A stretch of 64,000 bases of DNA from Lithobates sylvaticus (taxonomy: Eukaryota; Chordata; Amphibia; Anura; Ranidae). The DNA lies in assembly GCA_028564925.1 (NCBI GenBank), contig CM053027.1:239606715-239670714 (forward strand). Reading direction: 5' to 3'. Shown piece by piece: positions 11,290 through 21,745 of this stretch; position 1 is the stretch's first letter; the number at the start of each line of letters is the position of its first letter. The notes under the pieces were generated by a model, which had not been told where the DNA came from, searched no databases, and saw only the letters and a program-made list of their open reading frames with translations. Position numbers and translations under genes: made by a program.

Positions 11290-11708
11290 TAGGGGCTCAT
11301 TCATTTGAAGCTAGACAGAGTACCTTTTCAATTTAGTTTCCTGATCATACAAATTCTTAGAGCAGCTTGTATGACTATAGCTTACCTCTGGAAAACTAAT
11401 AAAGCCCCTAATGTGTCAGATACTATCAAAAGAGTGCAAAACTCTGCCCAATATGAAAGAACATTAGCGTATAGTACAGAATCTACACAAAAATTCTATA
11501 ACAATTGGAACTGTTGGCTCAATAGTTTCCCAATAAGGGATATGTAATCAGAATTCCAACAAAAGATCTTGTCTCTTGGTACCTCAGCCTTTTTCTTTTT
11601 CCATATATACCAAGGCATTTTATGGTGTTAACATTTTGTTATGATTTGAGTTGTTGTTTTAATTTTCATAGATACTAGATTTCTGATTAGAACTTATATC
11701 ACTCCCTT
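11290..11708 (+). pseudogene. L1-a continuation: ORF2 C-terminus and 3' UTR start
   Basis: The frame at 11305-11547 (about 80 codons, with ACMTIAYLWKTNKAPNVSDT and QKFYNNWNCWLNS) matches the extreme C-terminus of L1 ORF2, where the pattern AxxTIAxxWK ... FYxxWxxWL is conserved. It ends at a TAA-like stop after IRDM. It continues the LINE interrupted at 6120, since the left piece stops just before this segment would be expected. The AT-rich stretch from 11550 to 11700 is 3' UTR. It is broken again at 11709 by a hAT insertion whose duplicated target lies at 11701-11708. Confidence 0.75.
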
Positions 11709-11936
11709 CAGGGCAGCCATCAGAAATTTTGGGGCCCCTTACACAGCTTTAGGCCTGGGCCCCCCGGGGCCCGACCCCCAACATTCTCCAGGGCCTCCCC
11801 ACTGGTCTTCCCACTGAATTGGCCCACTGGCAATCCCACCAAGTTCTTTGGTGTACCCACTTTTCTTTTAACACTCTTACACCTTAATATATGAAAAGTG
11901 GATTAAAAGTCATCAGTGCTTTCAATATTTAATAGT

Positions 11937-12437
11937 AAGGCCCTTTTAACACTAGGGCGGTGGGTGTGTTAGCGGTAAAGCGCCAATATTTTTCGCTATT
12001 CGGCCACTAATGGGTGCTTTTACCTCTCGCTAATGGCCGAGAAAGGGTTAAATTCACCGGAAAGCACTGCTGCAGCAGTGCTATGCCGGCAGTATAGCTG
12101 CTCTGCCCCATTCATTTCAATGGGCAGGAGCAGTGGAGGAGCGGTATACACACCGCTCCTTCACTGCTCTAAAGATGCTGCTAGCAGGACTTTTTATTAG
12201 CGTCCTGCCAGCGCACCATTCCAGTGTGAAAGCCCGCTCCTCCAATGCTCCTCCCCATCGAAATCAATGGGGCAGCGCTGCGATACCACTGGCAAAACAC
12301 CGCTCTGGCAGCATTTGCAGGCGGATTTAACCCCTTTCCGGCTGCTAGCAGGGGGTTAAAACCGCCCAGCTAGCATAGCCGAATAGCGCTGCTAAAACAA
12401 TGGTAAAGTGGTGGCTGCACAGTGTGATAGGGGTCTT
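11937..12437. mobile_element. 501-bp inverted-repeat element (MITE), family unknown
   Basis: The ends are inverted: AAGGCCCTTTTAACACTAGG on the left and the complement of AAGACCCCTATCACACTGTG on the right. Inside are paired words such as GGAGCGGTATACACACCGCTCC (12137-12158). No clear target duplication is visible. It lies within the outer hAT, to the left of the LTR element. Confidence 0.6.
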
Positions 12438-12544
12438 ATGGTGTCCCATCCAAGAAGAAGGAGATAAATAAAGTCCCACTAAAATGTACAGGCAGCACAG
12501 GGGGCACATTCAGCAGCACACATTAAATATTTGCGACTTACCAT

Positions 12545-13207
12545 TGTCGGGGAAAATTTAAACTTCTCCCTGTAAGCATATCATTTCTTAAAAGCACAAA
12601 AAGCTCTCTTATATAATGCCGGGAAAGCGCGCCCTTCTTTCTCTCCAAGTGACACAAACAGTTGGTATCAGCTTGAGCTCAGTGTCAAACCTGCGCTTTA
12701 TAGCCAGCTGGCTTTTATTTATACTAAACACATCGATAACAAAAGAGGCTGCTTACTCCAGAATCAGCCAATCAGACACTTGTATTCATTCAAAAGAACC
12801 AATGACACACATGCACATATTCAAATAGAAATACAGTAGTGACGTATGCAGACGGTGGTGTGCAAAACCATGTGGCAAGCACATGGCTTTGAACACAACC
12901 GTGTGCACATTCCCACTGCTACCAGTGATGCCATAATTTTGTATAGTTATACTATGGTTCCCAAATACACCGATCTGCTTACTTAGGAGTTTAAATGCGG
13001 TCGCCATGGAGTGGTCAGTTCCTTGATGAGGCATAAAAGAACAACCTTAAAAGAGCAAACAGATCCGCCGTGTCCCAGGGAAGGTTTCTGCATCCAATGG
13101 TCTTCCACCAACGTCTGTATGTGCGAATATCCTCACATGAGTGTATTGCAGCAAAACTGACACCGGGGGGCATCTGACAACATACATTAATAACATTTTC
13201 CACAACA
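12545..13207 (-). repeat. LTR of the nested retroelement, left copy
   Basis: 663 bp beginning TGTCGGGGAAAATTTAAAC and ending CATTTTCCACAACA on the plus strand. It is collinear with the right copy, including CTTATATAATGCCGGGAAA, ACACATCGATAACAAAA and GTATGCAGACGGTGGTGTGC. In element orientation this is the 3' LTR. Confidence 0.75.
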
Positions 13208-13395
13208 GCTCCTCCTCTTTGTCATATCCTCCCATGTGTCCCTCGATGACACTTGATCTTCTTCTTACACCTGGAAATGTATCAGTCCTTACAGTCCATA
13301 TGAGTCCATAAAAAAAGGAAAACACGGCTTGACATGTAGACTCTGTTCTTCAGGAGGAAAGACTTAATGGAAGCCCACACATGGTGAGCTGTAGT

Positions 13396-14606
13396 CAGTG
13401 GTGTAACTAGAACCTTCAGGGCCCCGGTGCAAGAAACCATGAAGGGCCCCCCTGAACCCCAGCCGAGGCTCTTCCCTCCGAGTCCAGTGGTGGAACTCCA
13501 GGGCTCGGTCACAGGTACGACTTTTGTGAGCCCTGTAGTTCCACCACTGGTATCAGCAGTTTTTTAAATTATTTTTTAATCGTTGGGGGACTTTGGTGAG
13601 ATATCAGAGGTCTAAACAGAACTATGGATGTTACACCTTTGAGACAAAGAGGAAGAAGGGAAAGGGAAATGGGGTCCCTGTCCCCAGGGGAGATGGGGTC
13701 CCTGTCCCCACGTAAGTAGGAGTCCCTGTCCTTAGGGGACATATCTCCCAGAAAGACCTGTCAACATCTGTGTATGACGGGGAGGAGGGGGGGTGCTGGC
13801 AGACAAGCCTGTGGTGTCCTTTGGGGAGCCGGCTCACATAGGGCTGCACTGCATCTGTGTGCTTAAAGTTTGTTTGCCGGTGTTCTATCACGAAGTGTCC
13901 GGCTGTCACCAGGTGTCCGAAGTGTACTGCGCATGCGCAGTACGGAGCATGAAGATTTTCGGAAATTGTCGGAAGATGAACGGCGCCTGCGCCGTGAGTC
14001 GAGGTGAAGCCCCCACCATCCAAGCGGACATAGGGTTAGTCAAACTTAGAGGGCCCCTCGCTTCGCTCGCCACGCTTCGGGCACGGCCTCGCTGCGCTCG
14101 GCTCTTTTATATTCTACCTCTATGTCCACTTGGATGGTGGTGCTTGAAAGTGGACTCACAGAGCAGGCGCCGTTCATCTTCGTCAATTTTCGGAAATCCT
14201 GTGCCTGAGCATGCGCAGTACACAGCGGACACTTCGTGATGGGGGACGGCTAATGATACAACACCGGGAGAAGCATGCAGTGCAGTGTGAGCCGGACTCA
14301 GGGGGCGGGACTCTGGCTGGGGAGGACAGACACCGGACTGAGCAGCACTGCATGGAGCAGGAGAGGGGGACCCGGAGGAGCGGCAGAGGACACGGGTTGT
14401 GTGGGGAATGCACAACTAAAGAGCAGCCAGTGCGGTAGTCGAGCATGGAGCTCTGCTAGTCACCCCCCACCTCCAGCCACCCGTGTGCCCGGTGCCTAAC
14501 CGCCTATGCTGCCACCGGCCATATGTAGAGGGGGCCACATGGGCCCCTTGCAGCACAGGGCCCGGTTGCACTCGCAACTGCTGCACCCCCTATAGTTACG
14601 CCCCTG
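13396..14606. mobile_element. non-autonomous hAT (CAGTGGTGTAACTAG ends)
   Basis: The left end is CAGTGGTGTAACTAG and the right end is the complement of CAGGGGCGTAACTAT. The octamer GCTGTAGT flanks both ends exactly (13388-13395 and 14607-14614). The 1.2-kb body encodes nothing I recognise. It contains a short tandem repeat (GGGGTCCCTGTCCCC units, about 13670-13735), and the word GTGTCCG...ACTGCGCATGCGCAGTAC near 13914-13942 recurs inverted near 14205-14235. Subterminal GGGCCCC words resemble those at 37194 and 61472, so all three belong to one family. Confidence 0.88.
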
Positions 14607-14614
14607 GCTGTAGT

Positions 14615-15473
14615 AATCGACGGTCGGTCTGGGATCCTCCCGTGTCTTGTACGTGGGTTGAGCTTCTTGGGCGTCTCATCGAGGAAGATGTGCTCATCTG
14701 CTCGGTCTCTGGTCACGCGTCCAATCAGGCAACAGGAGCACCTCATCACGACATATAGAAGGAATAGAAAAAAAAACAACATGAGTAAATATACCCCTAC
14801 TTCCTTCAACTATGATCCGCTGCAAAAATAAAGATTAAATGCCCACAGATTCCCAGACCCTTAAGAGGATGCCAACCTTCACTAGCTATAGCTCTGGCTT
14901 TGCCTCTCAGGGATCCAAGCCCCATCCATATGGGCCTGAACTTTGTCACTAGTATCCTCGATCCAGGTATAACAATCTTTACTTACAAATTCACAGAGAC
15001 TCCGCTTGGACTGTGGGATCTTCCTTGTAGCTTCAACAGTTACATGAAAACATCCCATCCTCAATGGATGAGAAATTGTTCAATCGTTTCATAAGCTCAA
15101 GCCCCCCCCCCATGTACAAGCAATTCCCTTCTAGCTGTTCCTGCCATTCTTACCTTCTCGCGCACCATCAGATCATCATAATCGGCCACGACCTAAGATG
15201 CTGGGACGAGTTTCACCAGCACACATGAACCTCTTGCATTAAGGGGAATTACCTTATAAGCTGTAGATCCACATTAATACCAAACTAAAGTTGAAACACG
15301 CTTGTGGGCTACCTAGTTATTCCGATACCAAAGCTGGCAAGAACCAGAGCTATTGTTAAAATTATAAAACATTTTACCCTCTAGAAATGTATAGTTTAAA
15401 TTCTATTGACAAGTGTCTGTTTGGATTTTACTAGTTTGTCAAAACTCCTCACACCAATATGAACATCACATAT
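14615..15473 (-). pseudogene. internal remnant of the nested LTR element, possible env end
   Basis: On the minus strand the segment near 14700-14809 encodes a strongly hydrophobic stretch (VGVYLLMLFFFLFLLYVVM) followed directly by a cysteine-containing basic tail (RCSCCLIGRVTR). That is what the membrane anchor and cytoplasmic tail of a retroviral transmembrane protein look like. Its place just upstream of the 3' LTR fits env. No family motif is seen, so this is an inference from position and hydropathy. The rest is interrupted and unrecognised. Confidence 0.4.
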
Positions 15474-15885
15474 CATAGTTACATAGTTAGTTAGGTTGAA
15501 ACAAGACACAAGTCCATCCAGTTCAACCACAAATAAAAAAAAAAATATATATATATATCATACAATCCCATATACCCCATTCTATACCCACAGTTGATCC
15601 AGAGGAAGGCAAAAAAAAACAGCAGAGCATGCTCAAGCATTTGCTAAAGCAGGGGAAAAAATTCCTTCCTGATCCCCCGAGAGGCAATCAGATTTTCCCC
15701 GGATCAACTTTACCTATAAATGTCAGTACCCAGTTATATTATGTACATTTAGGAAAGTATCCAGGCTTTTCTTAAAGCAATCTACTGAGCTGGCCAGAAC
15801 CACCTCTGCAGGGAGTCTATTCCACATTTTCACAGCTCTTACTGTGAAGAAACCTTTCCGTATTTGGAGATGAAATCTCTTTTCC
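15474..15885 (-). mobile_element. CR1-like LINE 3' end (part 1 of 2)
   Basis: The minus strand encodes a CR1-type ORF2 C-terminus (KGFFTVRAVKMWNRLPAEV, then LDTFLNVHNITGY), followed by a 3' UTR that ends in CTAACTATGTAACTATG complement-wise at 15474-15500. The LINE is cut at 15886 by a DIRS element and continues at 21535. Minus orientation. 5' truncated. Confidence 0.8.
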
Positions 15886-15990
15886 TGACGCCTTCATGGC
15901 AGCACACACTGGGTTGTGACTCCGCCCCCACAACCTGACAGGATTGGTTTAACTATAAAGTTGAAGGGGAGACCCCCCGTTGCATTCTCT
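15884..15990 (+). repeat. left inverted terminal repeat of the DIRS element
   Basis: Starts CCTGACGCCTTCATGGCAGC and includes GGGTTGTGACTCCGCCCCCA. It matches the complement of 21389-21498 with only a few differences. Confidence 0.9.
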
Positions 15991-16917
15991 TTTTTATCCT
16001 CACCTGACAGGTTGGACGAACAGGTTTCTCCTACTTTTACAGATGAATAAAGTCTCTTACCGCAATCGCCCCAGCAGGTTTAAGCCTCTCCTGTTTGGAA
16101 GTCCCTCCTGTACAGTCTCTAAAGGAGCTTCTATGGAGGGAACCCCCAGTCTGGTGGTCTCAGGGGGCAACTGAATCCTGGCAATAAACAAGCTTTAAAG
16201 AAGCTTTTGTATTTTGCATTTCCTTTTTATGCCCCTTTCTTTCATTTCCCACTTTTATTTGCGCTTTTTAAAAAAGTTTTTAAATTACACTGTTCTTACT
16301 ATAAGGGCTTGCTGGCCCTTGCTGTCCTCCGACATGGCCGCCGTTCGTTCCTCAGCCGCGCCTGCGCTCGTGCAGAGCCAGGTAAACATCGCTGTATTCC
16401 CTGTGCATTACGCCCTTATCCAAGATGGTGTCGGAAGACTCGGGACGCATCTGCGCATGCGCAAGAGCGTCATTCGGCCGGCGCAATGGCGCCATTTTTA
16501 AATACAGAGGTTTTTTTCTCTGTATTCTCTGCATGTGATAGAATAGAATAGAAAATGGCTGCTGCTCTGCAAATTCAAGGAACAATCAGCTGCAAGGTAA
16601 GTCCCTGTGGGGCCTCTATTTCTCCTATTTTTCTGAATGTAAAATATTGCAAAATTAAATCATTAATAAAATGTATTGAATAAATAAAATTTCAAATAAA
16701 ATAATAAATAATTAAATCAAAAAATAAATAAAAAAAAAACATTTCCTTTTTTTCCTGAATGCATATACGCTTATTTTTCTATATTTCCCAGACTGCCCTG
16801 TCCTTCTCCCCTATGGAGTCCACTGCCCACGCAGACCACCATCAGCAAACTAGGTAAGAGGCTGTACCAGGTATAGGTAAGTATTGAAGGGGAGGAAAAA
16901 GAGTGCCAGACCGCTAA

Positions 16918-18365
16918 ATGCTGCGTTTTTTTGGCAGCCCTGCTAGATCAAGAGCCGCAAGTTCCCGGCATGGGAGAAGATCGAGCCATACTTCAAGCAG
17001 GAGGTCCCGCAGGAGCCGCTCAAGATCTCCTTCACGTCATCGAAGACACAGCCACTCACGGCATAGTTACTCACGCACAGTCGCTCCCGTCGCAGCCGGT
17101 CAAATCGCAGGAGGTCTGCCTACTCGCACCATCAAAGCCGCCACACCCGTCCTGCAGCCAATGCCTCCTGGATATGCGGCGCTCCAGCACTGACAGACAA
17201 GCTTGCCTGCCGCTCTTGCTTCAATGAAGCCACTAGAGAGAAGGAAGCAGACACAAGGATGGCTACAGACCTCATAAGGGAGTCAGTGCGGGAGTCTTTA
17301 CTGGAAACAACAGCACCAGCAATGGATAGGGCTGCTCCCAGTACATCCTCAGCGGAACCCCATCACACCCAGGCCTCAGACTCTTCCTCTGAGGGTGAAG
17401 GTCAACATATGTCAGCGGGTTTTGATTTTTCCCTGGTGGAGCCCTTCGCAAAGTCAGTCAAGGAGGTAATCGTCTGGCAAGACAACAAAGCAGAACCCCA
17501 AAAAGTTAGGAAATACTTTCCAAACTTAAAAAGGGATCCGGAATCCTTTCCATTTATAGAAGAACTGGAGGATCTCATAAAGGATGAATGGGAGAGGTCT
17601 AATAAGCGATCTAGTCTGACAAATAGACTAGCCAAGATGTATCCCTTGAATGAATCAAAAGTAAAATCTTTGATCAACGCTCCCGTAGTCGACGCCTCTT
17701 TGATGCGTCTCGCCCGCCACGTCACATTACCGATCGAGGATGCTGTCTGCTTTTGAGATGTGCTCGATCGAAAGATGGATCTGGAATTGAAGAAGGCCTA
17801 TTCCACAGCTGGGGGAGCCTGTAGACCTGCAATTACTACAGCAGCAGTAGCCAAAGCCATCTCGGGATGGACGTTGAAATTAGAAAAAGACCTACAGGAT
17901 GGCATCGAAATGGAGAAAATAATCTCCTCTCTACAAGAAATCAGACTGGCAGGTGATTTCGTAGCAGAGGCATCTGTAGATATTATAAGATCTTCAGCCA
18001 GAACTATGCTGGCGTCAGTAACAGCAAGAAGGGCTCTATGGCTCAAACCATGGATGGCCGATACAGCATCTAAAATTAACTGGTGCAGGATCCCGTACGA
18101 TGGCTCAAATCTGTTTGGTACCAAATTAGACTCCGCCATCTCCAAAGTGATAGGAGGGAAGTCAGGTCTAATTCCCTCCGATAGGAGACCCAAGACTCAG
18201 AAAGGGCCAGCGTATAGACGCAACCTCCCGGACAAATACAGAGAGGCCAGATCCTACCGCCCTGGTAGGGAATTTAGAAGGGATTGGAAGAACACAAAAC
18301 CTGCCTTTCTGAGGATGCAGAAAACCAAGACCACCCCGGCAGGGGAACAGCAAAAGTCATTTTGA
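16918..18365 (+). pseudogene. gag-like region of the DIRS element
   Basis: The N-terminal part is Arg/Ser-rich (SRRSRRSRSRSPSRHRR, about 16990-17040), then acidic/Ser-rich (SDSSSEGEG, about 17378). A longer folded-looking stretch follows (VRKYFPNLKRDPESFPFIEE and onward), ending in a basic tail near 18200-18365. This SR-rich start followed by a conserved globular part is typical of vertebrate DIRS first open reading frames. It is part of the fossil. Confidence 0.65.
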
Positions 18366-18369
18366 AATT

Positions 18370-19770
18370 TTGCCCGCCCACCCGGCTCAGGTGGGCGCCA
18401 GGCTAAAAAACTTCTTCCAAACCTGGACAAAACATATAAAAGATTTATGGACATTGTCCACAATCAAATTCGGACACAAGTGGAGATTCATAATCAGACT
18501 CCAAGGAAATCACTTCCAGGCAACCAGACTACCATCCTCACTACCCAAAAGAAGTCTGCTAATAAAATATTTAGCAGAACTGAAACAGAAGGGGGCGATC
18601 CTAGAAGTCCCATCATGTCAAAGGGGGAGAGGATTCTACTCCCCCCTGTTTCTGGTGAAGAAGAAAACAGGAGACCTACGTCCTGTGTTGGACCTCAACA
18701 AAGGCATCAAAGTGGAGGCTTTCAAAATGGAAAGCCTCCAGTCCATACTTCTGTCAATAAATCTGGGCGACTAGATGCTTTCAATAGACTTATCGGACGC
18801 TTACCTCCATATACCAATTCATCCAGCCTTTCAAAAATGTCTTCGGTTTGCCATAAATCAATGTAATTTTCAATTCCGGTGCCTCCCATTCGGCATCTCC
18901 TCGGCACCCAGGACTTTTACAAAAGTTCTGTTACCTTTGGTGGCACTCCTCGGGGAAAAGGGATTACGGATCCACCATTACCTGGACGATATCCTCCTTT
19001 TAGCAGAAGATCAAGGGACGCTGATCCATCACCGGGAAATCCTCCTTACAACTCTCCAGAAATTCGGATGGATAATCAACTGGAAGAAGAGCAGTCTGCA
19101 AACCACCCAAAATATGGTATTTTTGGGAGCGGACCTAAACACCAAAACAAACAGGATACAGCTCCCACAAGAAAAGATCCGGCCTTTAATACAGAAAATG
19201 CAGAGACTCTTATCAACAAATCACCTACCAGTCAGAGCTTGTCTGAGCATACTAGGGTCCATGTCCGCAACCATACCCATGGTGCAATGGTCACAGTGGC
19301 ACATGAGAGCCCTGCAGAACTCATTTCTCAGGCAGTGGGATGGAGCATCGATGCATCAGACCATTTTCATTCCCAAAGCAGTGAAACAATCGATATGGTG
19401 GTGGACGCGTCAGAGCAACCTCAAGAGATACAGACCAATAGTCCCTCCGGACCCCGAGGTAGTCACCTCAGATGCCTGCCAGGTTGGGGAGCCCACTTCC
19501 AAGATCAAGCAGCCCAGGGCAGATGGCATTTTCAAGCACAAAGTTTGGTCTCAAACATACTGGAACTCAGGGCAGCCTTCCATGCGTTAAAGGCATTCAC
19601 ATCGCTTCTAAAGGGTAAAAATGTGCTTATTCAGATGGACAACCGGGTGGCAGTGTCCTATATTCAAAAACAAGGAGGCACCAGGAGTGTCACTCTGATG
19701 GAGGAAGGGAATGGGCCCAGATACACCTAATGAGTTTAAAAGCAGTATATGTCCCAGCGGCACAGAACAT
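18370..19770 (+). pseudogene. reverse transcriptase and RNase H of the DIRS element
   Basis: Reverse transcriptase is shown by LFLVKKKTGDLRPVLDLNKG (about 18650-18710), SIDLSDAYLHIPIHP (palm aspartate, about 18781), CLPFGISSAPRTF (about 18878) and HHYLDDILLLAEDQ (catalytic DD, about 18979). RNase H follows with VTSDAC and GWGAHF type blocks near 19465-19500, the ELRAAFHALKAF block near 19565, MDNRVAVSYIQKQGG near 19636, and LADYLSRE near 19772. Confidence 0.85.
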
Positions 19771-19779
19771 GCTAGCCGA

Positions 19780-20240
19780 TTACCTAAGTCGGGAGACATT
19801 ATCCAACGAGTGGTCATTGAACCCTCAGGCATTCTCTCTCCTTACAGAAGCCTGGGGAATGCCGGAAGTAGACTTGGCGGCCACACCGATGAATACCAAA
19901 TGCCACAGATTCCTAGGGAGAGGTTCATTTCCATCAGCAGAGGGAATAGACTGCCTGATTCACCCATGGGATTTCAAGTTGGGGTACATATTCCCTCCAA
20001 CCCCGTTAATTGCGAGGTTCCTATCCAGACTCCGGAGATCCTCAGTGACAGTAATAGCGGTAATTCCACTGTGGCCGAGAAGACCATGGTTCACGACCCT
20101 CTTACAACTCAGCCTTCAACCTCCAATTCCTCTTCCAATAACCCCGGACCTTCTATCTCAAGGGCGATTCCTTCACCCAGCACCAGACAAGTTACACCTG
20201 ATGGCCTGGAGATTGAGAGGGCTAGACTAAGGGCACAAGG
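19780..20240 (+). pseudogene. methyltransferase-like region of the DIRS element
   Basis: After the RNase H end, the frame at about 19730-20230 contains PEVDLAATPMNTKCHRFL, HPWDFKLGYIFPPTPLI and VIAVIPLWPRRPWFTTLL. This is the conserved block behind RNase H in DIRS elements that has been likened to phage N6-adenine methyltransferases. The family assignment follows the position and pattern. Confidence 0.6.
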
Positions 20241-20269
20241 CTGTTCTCAGGAGTGTCTACCCTGATGCA

Positions 20270-21210
20270 AGCTAGGAAAGTCTCTACCAAATACCATCTA
20301 CACAAGGATTTGGGAGAAATTCTGCTCCCTGGCACAACAGAGAAGATGGAATCACCTTTCTCCGGAACCGTCTCAAACCCTAGAATTCCTCCAATCAGGG
20401 GTAAACAAGGGTCTAAGCTCAAGTACCCTTAAGGTACAAGTGTCTGCTCTGTCAGCGAAGACAGGTACTAGGTGGGCATTCCACCCTCTGGCAATCCAGT
20501 TCCTGAAGGCCTGCCTAAAGATCAAACCTCCCAGCAGGAAACCAGTTTTTCCATCATGGGATCTATCAATAGTTCTCCATGCTTTCTCTAACCCTCCATT
20601 TACTCCGTCCGAAACGATTTCTCTATGAGATTTGACTTAGAAGCTATCCTTCCTCATAGCAATAACATCAGCAAAGAGAGTGTCAGAAATCCCACTTGGT
20701 CCTCTTGCCCGACAGAGTAATTCTAAGACCTTCAGAGCACTTCATACCTAAAGTGGCAACCTCCTTCCATTACAACCAAGACATCATCCTTCCATCCTTC
20801 ACTGACAATCAGGTGAACCGCATCCGTTGGACATCAAAACAACCATTATTAACTATTTAGCAACTACCACCTCCTTTAGAAAGACAGATTCTCTTATGGC
20901 CGTTCCCCATGGAACCAGATGCGGGCAAGCAGCCTCCTCACGCACTATTTTGTCCTGGCTAGTCAAAGCCATTAAAAAGGCATATTCCATCCAGCATCTG
21001 ATGATCCCTGAAGATATCAAGGCTCATTCTACTAGGGCAGTGGCTACCTCCTGGGCAGCGTATTGCAGGGTCTCACCAGAGACAATATGCAGAGCAGCGA
21101 CTTGGTCCTACAGACATACCTTTATTTCTCACTACAAAGTGGATTCTGCCCATTTGTCCATGGCAGACTTCGGAAGAGCCGTTATTAGAGCCAATTCTTC
21201 CGCATTATAG
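20270..21210 (+). pseudogene. tyrosine recombinase of the DIRS element
   Basis: The catalytic end at about 21020-21200 contains AHSTRAVATSWAAYC (HxxR box) and ATWSYRHTFISHYKVD, where the W-S/R-H-T-F-x-x-H-Y arrangement holds the catalytic tyrosine. The region before it includes VPHGTRCGQAASSRTILSWL. The recombinase is the last domain before the internal complementary region. It is part of the fossil. Confidence 0.75.
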
Positions 21211-21255
21211 CAATAAATATTATTTTACTTGCACCCACCAGACTGGCGAGTTATT

Positions 21256-21357
21256 TCCCAGTGTGTGCTGCCATGAAGGCGTCAGGAAAACGGAAAATTG
21301 TATACTCACCTTTCCGTAATTTTCCTTTCCTGACGCATCTTCATGGCAGCACACAGT
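21256..21357. repeat. internal complementary region of the DIRS element
   Basis: The first half (CCCAGTGTGTGCTGCCATGA through GGCGTCAGGAAAA) is complementary to the left outer end at 15882-15910. The second half (TATACTCACCTTTCCG through TTCATGGCAGCACACA) is complementary to the right outer end at 21465-21520. This joined-ends copy is a defining feature of DIRS1-type elements. Confidence 0.88.
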
Positions 21358-21388
21358 TGCCCACCCCGTTTTTTGTGATTATATATAC

Positions 21389-21498
21389 AGAGAATGCAGC
21401 GGGGGTCTCCCCTTCAACTTTATAGTTAAACCAATCCTGTCAGATTGTGGGGGCGGAGTCACAACCCAGTGTGTGCTGCCATGAAGATGCGTCAGGAA
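21389..21498 (-). repeat. right inverted terminal repeat of the DIRS element
   Basis: Reads AGAGAATGCAGCGGGGGTCT through to TGCGTCAGG, the complement of the left repeat. The element continues about 36 nt further (GAAAGGTGAGTATAC) to the LINE junction. Confidence 0.9.
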
Positions 21499-21534
21499 AG
21501 GAAAATTACGGAAAGGTGAGTATACAATTTTCCA

Positions 21535-21745
21535 TTTTCCTCTAGACGTAAAGAGTGCCCCCTTGTCCTCTTTGATGACTGTAAGGTGAATAACTCAACA
21601 CCAAGTTCACTATATGGACCCCTTATATATTTGTACATGTTGATCATATCCCCCCTTAATCTCCTCTTATCAAGGGTGAATAAATTCAGTTCCTCTAATC
21701 TTTCCTCATAGCTGAGCTCCTCCATGCCTCTTATCAGTTTGGTGT
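21535..21745 (-). mobile_element. CR1-like LINE (part 2 of 2)
   Basis: The minus strand encodes MEELSYEERLEELNLFTLDK and RRLRGDMINMYKYI, the conserved region just upstream of the C-terminus in CR1-type reverse transcriptases (compare ELSYEERLAEL at about 39100 in the other copy). It reads into the part at 15474-15885 once the DIRS element is ignored. The LINE ends at about 21745 (5' truncation). It sits inside the nested LTR element. Confidence 0.8.

Larger units (their letters stand above)
15886..21534 (+). mobile_element. DIRS1-like tyrosine-recombinase retrotransposon, fossil
   Basis: The element carries about 107-bp inverted terminal repeats (15884-15990 and 21389-21498, near-identical) and an internal complementary region at 21256-21357. 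The latter contains the complement of the left outer end joined to the complement of the right outer end, the arrangement DIRS1 uses to circularise. Plus-strand coding order is an SR-rich gag-like region, reverse transcriptase, RNase H, a methyltransferase-like region and tyrosine recombinase. No target duplication is seen beyond a shared TTTTCCT. It is broken in a handful of places but all parts are recognisable, suggesting modest age. It split a CR1 LINE. Confidence 0.88.

Noticed and set aside
13793-14499. Overlapping frames in GC-rich DNA near 14 kb
   Set aside because: The stretch lies wholly inside a non-autonomous hAT with exact target duplications; five overlapping frames on both strands argue against a gene.
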